The notes under the pieces were generated by a model, which saw nothing but the letters and a program-made list of their open reading frames with translations, searched no databases and was not told the DNA's origin. Shown here piece after piece: positions 1 to 8,485 of a DNA stretch of 10,045 bases (the first letter of the stretch is position 1; every line of letters begins with the position of its first letter). Position numbers and translations under genes: made by a program. The stretch comes from Cudoniella acicularis (Eukaryota > Ascomycota > Leotiomycetes > Helotiales > Helotiaceae). The stretch lies in contig JAAMPI010001837.1 in the NCBI GenBank assembly GCA_013054445.1, positions 1-10,045 of the forward strand, written 5' to 3'.

Positions 1-72
1 TTTAATTAATTATATCTTTACAACACCTTATTTAATTTCCTTAAATTTTAGACATTTTTTGTTTCGATCATA

Positions 73-492
73 GAGAATAAATATACTAAAGAAGACGTGA
101 TACGAGCGCTTGAATTAATCGTAAATAGCGTATCTATATGAAACGCTAGTCGAGATTATAGGGTTCCGAGGTCTATACTTCAAAGTCGTATTAAAGGCCA
201 CGAATCACATCGAGAAGCAGCTATACATCTTTAAAAGCTTTCCCTGGTTTAGGAAAAACGCTTAACCGACTAAGTACTAGTCTAAGAGAGCCTAGGGCTT
301 TGCCCTACTTATACGTAGATTAAGGACTTTACGGAGCGGATATTAGCCGTACGAGAGGACACTCCTATACTCGGAAAACGGTAGATACGAGGCTTTCTCG
401 TACGAAATCCGATACTATAAACTAAAAAGCAACTTTAAATTGATTCTACACGTGTTAATAGCGCTATAACTAATATAATTAAGCCTTGGTTT
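73..492 (+). pseudogene. pogo/Fot1-type transposase N-terminus, RIP-decayed and truncated
   Basis: Frame 1 reads 140 codons with nine in-frame stops, yet the protein pattern is clear. A Psq-type helix-turn-helix comes first (YTKEDVIRALELIVNS, then VPRSILQSRIKG). A CENP-B/Tc5-type second HTH follows (ESLGLCPTYT, DFTERILAVRED, a GKR-stop-IRGFLVRNP segment), ending in IKPWF. This order is that of Fot1/Pot2/pogo transposases, which bind their terminal repeats with these domains and cut with a DDE domain. The DDE domain is absent because similarity stops at 492, exactly at a TTAA. Most stops fall where the family has Gln or Trp (for example GKRW), as expected from C to T changes at CpA on either strand. 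The family is clear; the exact subfamily is not. Confidence 0.72.
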
Positions 493-494
493 AA
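491..494. other. TTAA, probable piggyBac target site
   Basis: The pogo-type frame ends within the codons for Trp-Phe at this TTAA, and the piggyBac-type relic lies just downstream. piggyBac elements insert at TTAA and duplicate it. The matching right-hand TTAA is not settled; candidates are 2757-2760, 2773-2776 and 2852-2855. The terminal repeats are too eroded to decide. Confidence 0.4.
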
Positions 495-619
495 CAAATT
501 AGTGTTATCCCTTCGACCGGTGAGACATAGTCCACGCTAGCAAGGGGTCTCGCCCGGGCCACAGCGCATAAAATTATGTACCTTTGCATACAAATTTATT
601 AGTAATATATATCATTTGA

Positions 620-2419
620 ATGCCAGCGCACCTACGCGTTACCTACCTATTACGCGCCCATAATAGACGATACTCCTAGCCCACCTGAACAGCCTAAGAC
701 GCAGAAAGCGCACTCCCTTGAGGATATACTCCTTGAATTTAGACCAATCACAAGCGTTTATTACGAGCCTTTTAAATACGAGCCTAAACAGACAGTAAAA
801 GCACTTCTACCTTCGTCTTTCCCTTAAAACCCATACCTATTCGACTACTTTAGCTTGTTCTTTACTCACGATCTCTTCTATACGATTACTACGAATACTA
901 ATCGATATACGAGCATACAGAAACTACGCGTAGTACAAGAGAGGGCGCGAGAATAGACAGATCTGCTTGTAGAGGAGTTATACGTGTTTCTCGGCGCGAT
1001 TATATATATAGGAGTCTATAAAGAGCCTATAGTCGAGATATACTAGAATACAGACTTTAATAAAGGCCCTTTACATACGATCTCAACCTATATATCGCTC
1101 TGCCGCTTTGAGCAAATCAAGAGGTTTTGCTATATTTTATGTCCTGAGAGTGATAAAAGAGCGGGGTATCACTTACCCTATAATAAGATCTAGTAGTATA
1201 AGCTTAAACCTCTGGCTTCTTCGATTCAAGCTTCTTCTTAACGATATTACTCTCCTTCTTCTAAAGTGAGTATTGACGAGCTTATAGTACGGTGTTTTAG
1301 TAGGTTCGTCTTCTCCTTCTTCTCTTACCCTACTACCCCGCTAATTACTCTAGATCTTTATATATATATAAAATGCCAAACAAACCGATCAAACAAGGGT
1401 ATAAGATCTATAGAATTATAGATCATAGATATATATTTAACTAGATTTAGAGCTCTCGAGAGAAGGGACTATAGGATATTGTCCTCTACCTAAAACTGAC
1501 GAATACTAGCTATCTCGTACGAAGCCTTATACTCTCTCTTCTACGCCGCTATCTTACGATATATCTAGACAACTATTTTATAAGTATACCCTTGTTTTTA
1601 GAGTTACGAGCTTGTAATTTCGGTACTATTAGGACAACAAGGCTATATATAGGGTTTCCTAAGGGGTTAACAGAACTCAAGACTCGATTTTCTATAAAGC
1701 TTAAATAGAATACTCTTCTTGCGGCAGTAGTTTAGGACGTGCTTTGCCTAGCTTAGTAGGATAATAATATTGTCCTTACTTTAAGTAATATCTATATAGT
1801 AGATAAGGCAGAAGACTTTAGGGAGAAGGCTAGAAGGCGTCCTATAAAGACATTAACAAATAGGCGAATCGTATAAAAGGTTTTTAAGAGCGATTATATA
1901 AAGGACTTATAGATTCCTTGTTTTATTGATGATTATAATCACTATATAGGAGGTGTTGATCTTATAAATCAGTTTAAGGAGGCGTACGAGACTTATAAGC
2001 CTATATTTAAGACTTAGTGGCCCTTGTTTTACTAGTTAATTGATATAGCTTATATAAATACTTATAGGCTATATTAACTAAGTATAAGTAGGCGTCCTCT
2101 TACGCACTTATAATTCAGAATAGAGCTTTATTATAAGCTTTTAGGATACTCTATAAAAGTAAAGTTATAAAGCTTACGGGTAGGATTAGGTAGTAAGAGG
2201 GTATTTGGCCCTGATCTATAGTACTTGTATTACTAGGAAAAGCGTCTTAAGGCTACTTGTATATAGTGTTTATATAAATCAAGGTGTTAAAAAGTCTTAG
2301 GAAAGGCAGTAAAGGGTCAGGTAAAGAGGTCATATAGTGGTTGTATATTTTATAATATTAACCTTTATAAGGAGGGGGAGTGTTAGACGCGATACTATTC
2401 AAATGATATATCTTATTAA
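620..2419 (+). pseudogene. piggyBac-type transposase (DDE_Tnp_1_7), RIP-decayed
   Basis: The relic is about 600 codons, the usual family length. Frame 0 (666-1303) carries TNRYTSIQKLR, ELYVFLGAIIYIGVYKEPIV, LCRFEQIKRF and KVSIDELIVR. Frame 2 (1355-2419) carries MPNKPIKQGYK, YLDNYFISIPLFLELR, GGVDLINQFKEAYE and a C-terminal Cys-rich stretch ending NLYKEGEC. The three catalytic Asp codons survive: SIDE at 1275-1277, LDNYF at 1568-1570, GGVD at 1958-1960. The frame change between the halves is explained by an intron at 1304-1353. Frame 0 alone has six stops and frame 2 has many more, often at conserved Trp (IY-stop-N, KT-stop-WP, FY-stop-LID). A start at 620 (ATG CCA GCG) is plausible, but a further frame change between about 640 and 666 is unexplained. 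It cannot encode an active enzyme as it stands. Confidence 0.8.
1304..1353 (+). other. Spliceosomal intron inside the piggyBac-type relic
   Basis: The donor is GTTCGT at 1304, a GCTAAT branch site lies at 1340-1345, and the acceptor CTAG ends at 1353. Removing these 50 nt joins frame 0 to frame 2 and gives RCFSR-SLYIYK-MPNKPIKQ. This restores the family spacing between the first catalytic Asp block and the MPNKPIK block. The fit of frame, branch site and protein spacing makes a mutational frameshift less likely. Confidence 0.65.
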
Positions 2420-2874
2420 TAAATTTATATATAATGTAGTGGGGAAAGCTGCCACTCTCGGAGGGTTAGTTCTCCCGCTCNNNACTACCTATAAGTGTAT
2501 TTATACTCTCNTTTCTCCNTTANGGANAGGGNANAACAACNGAATAAGATCAAGTCAGCGANNAAAGATNTNCCTNTAATTTATGTTTATACCGCTATTT
2601 TAGGGGACGCGGTTTACTCCCTTATTCTTGTCCTTTTATAGTATATTATAGCTTTAAAAGTTAATATACTATAAACTAATAATATATTAGAAATCTATAA
2701 TATATAAATACTTTAAAAATCCTATTAATTAGATATATAGTCGATTTATTATTAGTTTAAGTCCTAAAAATGTTAAGGTTACTTAGATGTCCGGGTTAGT
2801 ATAACTGACGAGCTTGCCTCGCGAGGTAAGCCGACGAGTAGCGTTATATATTTAAGAATACTACCTAGTCTACC
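2420..2874. other. AT-rich transposon flank with ambiguous bases
   Basis: No gene is supported here. Ambiguous bases (n) are scattered between 2481 and 2574, starting with three in a row and then mostly single ones. That pattern suggests consensus conflict in a multi-copy repeat rather than a scaffold gap. From about 2640 to 2760 the DNA is very rich in TATA-like steps, typical of RIP. The right end of the piggyBac-type element should lie here. A weak resemblance between the reverse complement of 2786-2804 and 506-525 (GTTAT...CCGG...ACA) might be eroded terminal repeat, but I cannot confirm it. Confidence 0.5.
2812..2831. repeat. 20-bp near-perfect palindrome
   Basis: The arms meet at CTCGCGAG in the centre, and nine of ten base pairs match. 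The single mismatch is G opposite T, which a C to T change would produce. It sits between two GACGAG direct repeats (2808-2813 and 2833-2838), in the zone where the right end of the piggyBac-type element is expected. It may be a subterminal transposase-binding site; that is inference. Confidence 0.5.
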
Positions 2875-3037
2875 TATCCCCTCCGCTGCCACCAGCTTGC
2901 ATTTAATCAGCCTTACGCATCAGGCAGGATCAGGCACTTTTCCTAGAATGCGAACGCGTTAATTCGCTCGCTAAGCTTTCGCTAGGCATACAAGGCATCA
3001 ACTTTCAAGTGCAAGGCTGGTGGCAGCGGAGGGGATA
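2875..3037. mobile_element. MITE-like element with 22-bp terminal inverted repeats and TA ends
   Basis: Positions 2875-2896 and 3016-3037 are exact inverted complements over 22 bp. The match extends to 27/28 nt (2875-2901 with 3010-3037) if one bulged base is allowed. Both ends begin with TA then TCCCCTCCGC, so the element can be read as 159 bp flanked by a TA duplication. TA is the target of Tc1/mariner, pogo and Fot1 transposases. The interior has no open frame for a transposase, so it would depend on another element. The arms are identical and the interior is not AT-saturated, unlike the relics to its left, which suggests a later insertion or escape from RIP. Confidence 0.75.
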
Positions 3038-3934
3038 AAGTGCAACGCATACTGCATTAACCGCAATTCGCCATTAAATTGAATGCAACTTCCTCAAAGT
3101 ACTTGCTATTTGTATTGGAATATATTATGGACATATGAGTCTATGAGAGTTTTACTTGCGCAAATAATAATTAGTAGAAGCTGAGTTAGAGTATTAGTGG
3201 GGGGAGGGTCCCCATTACCGCATCTATGAAACATTTTTAACCTTAACGACCCTCTGCACAGCCTCATGCGTGAACCACTCAAAACCTTTGGATAAACGCA
3301 ACGCCTTGGAAGGAGGAGGCCCCTCGCTTACTGCATTCTATTCCCGCAAACACCCATTTTCGAGCTCATCTCGCTTACATTCCACAGGCTTTCTCGAAGG
3401 CCGACGGCTTGGAAAACCGTCCATATTAAGCGAGATCAGGAACACCAAATTCTGCTCGGAGATACAATCCTACACGACATATAAGTCTACCAAAAAAGCT
3501 TATAAATCACTGATTTTAAGCTATTTCAGTAGCGTAGAAGCCTATCTATCTTTTAGTGTAATTTAATTAATTTTTTGATTAGAAAGAGGCGAGGATTTTC
3601 GATCGTCGTACGCGAGACTTCTTTACAAACGCGACCCCTTCTCGCTTTTTAGTGGATGGTCCATTTTCAAAGCCGCGAGCCTTCGTAATGCTGCGCCTGT
3701 AGGAAGGATTATTCATTTTTAGCCTCCGCTAACCCCCAAGCTTCATTTTAATCACCCGCCAAAAAAAAAAAACGAAGCGATTCACGAAGGATCCCAACAG
3801 GATCAAAATTTAAAACGCATGAAAAGCAGATTGCACACATGGAGCTTGACATGTTTATTAGTACCGACCCCCCTTTGTGGAGATTTTCGGTTTTGATTGC
3901 AACATAGTACTGTCAAATAATCGAATAACTCGCC
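3038..3934. other. Intergenic region upstream of the protease gene
   Basis: I find no gene or RNA gene. A 98-codon open frame at 3270-3566 shows no domain, signal or homology that I recognise. Small structures are a 10-bp inverted repeat, ATCTCGCTTA at 3368-3377 with its complement at 3427-3436, a GGGGAGGGTCCCC motif near 3202-3214, and a run of A near 3763-3774. The last few hundred bases before 3935 should contain the protease promoter, but no convincing TATA box stands out. Confidence 0.5.
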
Positions 3935-6900
3935 ATGAAGCTCCTGACTACCGTTGCCTTCCTTACTTTGCGAGCTTCTGCTTTAGTAGCACGTGCAAAG
4001 AATCCTGCCCCATACCACAAGTTAGATGACGCCATTCTGCTCAAAGATCAATACATCGTTCAATTTCAGGATGGCTATACTTTAGAAGAGCACTTCGAGA
4101 CTATCGGCATAGATTTGTCTAAAAATGCGACTTCATTTTATCCCATTGAAGTCCTGAATGGATATCAAGCCGAGCTCGACTATCACACTATTCACGAACT
4201 CATACGTTACGATCCTGGCGTACGATCGGTTGAACATGATTCTTGTCATGAAATCGAGGATGCCATAAACCATGATCAGGAGCCAAACAAAATGGAGAGT
4301 GAGATTCGACGAAGGTGGATTGATCAATTTATAATGTTTGGTTGTAAGTGTTTATCAGTTCCCTTATTTTCCATTTTCCGACTATTTTTATGAATGAATT
4401 GAACTGACTGACCAATGTCCAGTTTGGTATAATTCAATGACAACCGCAGGTGTCAAACTGAAAACCCCAATTCCGGATTCTAGCTCAAGGGTAAGCATCC
4501 CCCGTATGGATCTCTCGCACTGTCCTGTACCAGTGGTAGCCTGTACCCGTAACAAAATATAATACGGATACAAGCCAGCGTGGCACACAGTATAAGATCT
4601 ACCACTTCGATTGCACACGGCTTACCCTATACTTTTTAGACAATCATAGGAGGGGCAGGACTGGGTGTCGACATCTACATCCTCGATTCAGGTGTCAAGA
4701 TCAATCACCCATATTTCTCGGGTCGTGCGACCAATTTCAATGGCAAAGATACAACGCCCTATACCACACCCCCAATAACAGCGGTAAGTCAATAGGGCAC
4801 TGATAATGGTTATCCAGAAGTTAATTTTTGATAGGACGACCTTCAGGGTCATGGAACCCATGTTGCAGGTCTTGCTGGTGGAGATTCATTTGGCGGATCA
4901 CCCTCTGCTAATATCATAAATGTGAAAACACATTGGCTTGGCGACAATAAGAAAAATGTTGCATCAGTTGCTGGTGTTGCACGAGGTTCGTGAAGCGCTT
5001 CTTCTATATTCTTTTTGTAATTTTCGAGACTCCTGGCCCCGTTAGAAATGTCTTTTCTCTATGGTTTACGACTCGGAAATTCCGAGTGGAATCAAGTCAG
5101 AACAGCAAGATTGACGGTTGACCTGAATCTAATTATCGAAAAATTGAACAATTTAAAAGTGATTGCTACAGTGCCTATTATTATTTGTAAAATTTATTTA
5201 TACTGACTTTGAATAGCTATCAGCGATGTAGTTGCTGCCCATAACACGAAAAAGGCACAACGTGCACAGTCAGTAAGTCGTGCAGAGAAAACCATTGTGA
5301 GAGAAATAAGCTAATATACCATCGAAGCCATACTTTGGATTTGCTGGATCTATTATAAACATGTCTTTTAATTTAAGAGATCCGCAGGGCACTATTGCAG
5401 CTGCAATTACTGCAGCTTTTGATGCTGGGATCGTGGCCACCGTGTCGGCAGGTAACCAGGGCATCAATTCTCAAGGATCCCTGTGCAAGTAAGTCAAAGA
5501 TTCTCTACTCGGACTACTGCTAAAAGTATCTACGCGTTATGGTTATTCGCCCTAAATAAATTGGTCTTTCAAGTCGCAGGAACGTTTCTGAAATTTTGTG
5601 GCACATTGACTCTCTTACTCATCGCCTATATAACCTCTTGACAGTCAGTCGTAGCTAACGTCATTTGGTAAATTTAGTCACGCAGATACAGTTTGTGTTG
5701 CCGCAACCGATAATCAATACCAAGCATATAAATGGTCCAACTACGGTCGATCTATCAAAATATGGGCCCCTGGTGTTAGCGTCGAAAGTCTTTCCATCAG
5801 CTCGACATCCCCATTTACAATAAAATCTGGGACTAGCATGGCAGCTCCAATCGTCTGCGGGATTATGGCCAACTTCATTGGTCATGAGAAGATCTACGAC
5901 GATGCCAAGCTAGTCGTTGCTCGTCTGACGGCGAACCAACTAAATGGTGTTGTTGAGTTAATCAATGATTCGGCTTGGCCGACTGTGAATGCTTTTGTTG
6001 ACTGCGGGATTAATAATCCCACCAAGAGTCCCGCGGTGCCTTATATGAATGCTCCGCAAGGTGTTGAGTGGGGAGGAGGTCTTTTTGGCTTCCACGGCAA
6101 AGAGGTGGCTGGGGTCAAGGAAGCAGATGTATCTGCTGCTCCTACAACTACCAGTGCACCAAGTGCCGCAGCCAGCGTCAATGTTACTGCTTCCGAATTA
6201 TGGGGTCCATATTCCACATCATCAAGTATGCAACCCCCCCCGTTCTCCTACCACTATCAAACCTTTAAGCTGGGAATATTGTCAACTAACTTATAACTCT
6301 AGATTTAGTGAGCCTTACAGGTTCTGTGGACCCAGAGCCAACAGCGGCAGATGGAAGTATTGGAGATGATGGTATAGCTTGGGACGACGTCGATAACTCT
6401 ACAATTACATCAAGCCCACCAAGCTCCGCCCCTACCGCAACGCCCTGCTTCGGCAACCAAGTACAAGCCTCAGGCTGTATAGCAGGAGAACTACCATCTT
6501 CCTCCCCTGACAGCGGAACCAAGCCTCCAGCATGTGAAAAGGCAGACGGCGCCGCAGGCTCCAAACCTCGCATGAACACCACCATAGCCGCCAAAGCCGC
6601 AAGCGACTACTGCAACGTCCTAATCTCCGGGAAAATAGTCCTAACCGCTTCCGACACAACCATAAAACCCTACATGCAAACCGGTGTCGCTGAAAACAAA
6701 GGTTCCATGACTCTCACAGTCATGTTTGATGTAGATGCTTGCCCATCCGATGGATCGATGACAACGCTCGATTTTGCGAAGTTGGGTCTGAATGAGTGTT
6801 TCCAAGATATGTATACGGCGTTTAGTTTGTCCTGTGTACAGGATTCCACGTGGACGAATTATAATCCGGATTTTACGCTGGAGGGGGGCGCCTTTGAGAG

Positions 6901-6937
6901 TGATTGTGGGCTCTGGCTTATAACTTCTGACTCCTGA
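3935..6937 (+). CDS. Secreted subtilisin-like serine protease (S8) with I9 propeptide and Cys-rich C-terminal domain
   Basis: Eight exons are inferred: 3935-4343, 4423-4490, 4640-4783, 4835-4985, 5217-5272, 5328-5488, 5678-6225 and 6303-6937. Together they give 2172 nt, 723 residues, with no stop. All introns are GT-AG; several carry CTGAC, CTAAT or CTAAC branch sites. Residues 1-19 are a signal peptide, although Arg13 interrupts the hydrophobic core. Residues 39-102 are an I9 inhibitor propeptide (QYIVQFQDGY to DPGVRSVEHD). The catalytic triad is Asp175 (DIYILDSGV), His213 (GHGTHVAG) and Ser383 (SGTSMAAP), with oxyanion Asn319 (SAGN). After about residue 470 a Ser/Thr/Ala/Pro-rich linker leads to a tail holding eight Cys (561-714). 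The product is expected to be secreted, mature by propeptide removal, and digest extracellular protein. The start has a good context (CGCCATGAAG). Introns 2, 4 and 6 are long (149, 231, 189 nt), so a missed small exon remains possible. Confidence 0.85.
5071..5087. repeat. 17-bp palindrome inside protease intron 4
   Basis: ACTCGGAA-A-TTCCGAGT has perfect 8-bp arms around one central base. It lies in the longest intron of the protease (4986-5216). It could be a small insertion remnant or a chance hairpin. Confidence 0.4.
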
Positions 6938-7606
6938 GTAGAGTATAAGAATGATGGAGTTGGGAGATTGGGATCGGTTCGCTTCTTGTTTATGGTTTGT
7001 ATTTTTGGCCTGGTGCCCTTTGGGGCTTTTGCGTTCTGGACGGTTGTATGGTGCATTTTGGGAAATGGCATTTTATGGATTTTAAAAGTGTCACGAGTAA
7101 CGAGAATCCTGTAACCTCAAAGCCAAACTCGTTCTGCTTAAAAAAAAAATTTGATAGGTAGAAGGTGCCTGATATAACAGAAGCGTAAGAGCATTTTAGT
7201 GCCCGATGATATTTACACATCAATCGATGCTACCTCGGATATTTGTGAAAAATTCTCGCTTTTCAATTCTGCAACTCCTACATAGAAGTTAATAAAGCAA
7301 CCTTATGTTGCTTATCTATATTTCAGGACCTAGAGTATGCATTGATATATTTTTGAGAATAGATGCCTCCAATTTTCGTCTACATAGGCAGAATGTTCCA
7401 TTGTACCCCTTTACTCAGCTCGCTTGTAATAGCCGAGCCCCTTTTCCTACTTTCCCTTCCCCTTCAATGCAGGTAGCAATCTACAACAACGCTATAATCC
7501 CCTGAATTCTCCTCACCACCTCACAAGAGTCCTCACATAAAACAAACCAAGTCACTCACTCGACAAACTCACACCGACCACCAACCCCAAATTCTCAATC
7601 CCTAAT
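6938..7606. other. Convergent intergenic region between protease and reductase
   Basis: The protease ends at 6937 and the reductase frame ends at 7607 on the opposite strand, so this is a tail-to-tail space holding both 3' untranslated regions. No canonical AATAAA is obvious. There is an A-run at 7141-7149. Open frames here (for example 7305-7505) show no recognisable features. Confidence 0.5.
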
Positions 7607-8485
7607 CTACCAAGCCTGTTTACCCCCCTCATGCCCCCACAGTCTCCCCCCATGACTCTCCTTCGTCGTCTCCTAAATAAGTTTCACCATAGCCGCACAC
7701 TATTCCTCCACCGTAACCGGCGCCTCCTCCATCCCAAACGCATGTTCACCCGTATTCCCCAACTCTGTCTGGCACCAGCCAGGACTAAGCACAAAAGCAT
7801 TCAGCTTCTCCTCTTCCGCATTCATTTTCTTGGTCAACCAATGCACGGCCACTTTCAACGGCGCGTAGGCTGCGTCAGTTATCGGTAGTTGATTCCTAGA
7901 CAAATTTCTTAGTAAGTTTTAGGTTCCAGAAAAAGATCGTGGATTTTCTTTTCTTACTGTAAAGTTTAAGTTAGCCTTTGGTTGGTTATTCTTTTCAATG
8001 AGAAAGCGTAACGTTGATGATCAGAAACGTACCTCAATCCACCCCGCCGAACTCCCAGTAGTAACCAACCTCAACGCTTTCGCTTTCAACAACAGTGGAA
8101 ATGTCGCCTGGTACAACCAAACCACGCCAAAAACATTCGGCTCTAGATGCGCTTGCAAATCCTTAATCTTGAGTTCCCTCACACTGGGCTAGATATACGA
8201 AACCCCAGCATTCGCAACCATGATATCAATATACTCTATCCCATGTTCTTCCCTCAGTGTTTTAACTGCGTTGAAGGGGTCGGCTTCAACTATCGCGTCG
8301 ATTTTGACGAGTATGAGTCTGCTAGAGGGGTGCGTTGGCAGGGTGGCGAGGAAGAGCGCGGTGGGGTGTGTGAGGGAGCGGTTGGCGGCTATGACAGTGT
8401 GGTGCGGTTTCTGGAGGTAGATTTCCAGGAGGCCTTTTCCTAGGCCGCCGTTCGCTCCGCTAATTAGGATGGTTGTTGGTGCCAT
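7607..8485 (-). pseudogene. Short-chain dehydrogenase/reductase, sniffer / norsolorinic-acid-ketoreductase type, broken by nonsense codons
   Basis: From ATG at 8485 the frame reads MAPTTILISGANGGLGKGLL, the nucleotide-binding Gly motif (Gly10, Gly14, Gly16), then MVANAGVSYI with the NAG motif at 92-94. A TAG at 8191-8189 then interrupts. The same frame continues with LQAHLEPNVFGVVWLYQATF and VTTGSSAGWIE, which includes the catalytic Ser region. A likely intron is 8032-7896 (GTACGT to CTAG). The next exon has AAYAPLKVAVHW (Tyr-x3-Lys catalytic pair), LNAFVLSPGWCQTELG, then TAG at 7702-7700 and 7675-7673, and the family-like tail ETTKESHGG to the end at 7607. Total length, about 246 residues, fits an SDR. 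The predicted splice gives the wrong phase by one base, so there is also a frame error or unusual splicing. The family uses NAD(P)H to reduce carbonyls. No upstream secondary-metabolite gene is visible. Confidence 0.78.

Noticed and set aside
2337..2579. 80-codon open frame across ambiguous bases
   Set aside because: It is out of frame with the transposase (whose frame reads GCIFYNINLYKEGEC here) and passes through several n positions.
2875..3037. Transcription terminator or RNA hairpin
   Set aside because: The arms are 22 bp, exact, over 100 bp apart and begin with TA at both ends, which fits a transposon better than a terminator.
3035..3060. Extension of the piggyBac-type element to the GGGATAA near 3033
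   Set aside because: The resemblance to the TTATCCC near 507 is only a few bases, and this sequence belongs to the exact terminal repeat of the MITE.
3270..3566. 98-codon open frame on the plus strand
   Set aside because: It has no recognisable domain, signal peptide or conserved motif, its composition is not convincingly coding, and it lies in an intergenic region with other chance frames.
6286..6594. Open frames on the minus strand and in other plus frames inside the protease (for example 6286-6594, 6049-6369, 5270-5467)
   Set aside because: They are shadows of exons 6-8 of the protease, whose plus-strand reading has a full catalytic triad.
7631..7888. Plus-strand open frames over the reductase (7631-7888, 7998-8192, 8147-8443, 8220-8420)
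   Set aside because: They are antisense to the conserved SDR frame and show no domains of their own.
8189..8191. Explaining the first reductase TAG as an intron
   Set aside because: Protein similarity continues without a gap on both sides of the stop. Any GT-AG pair around it would be far shorter than a fungal intron.
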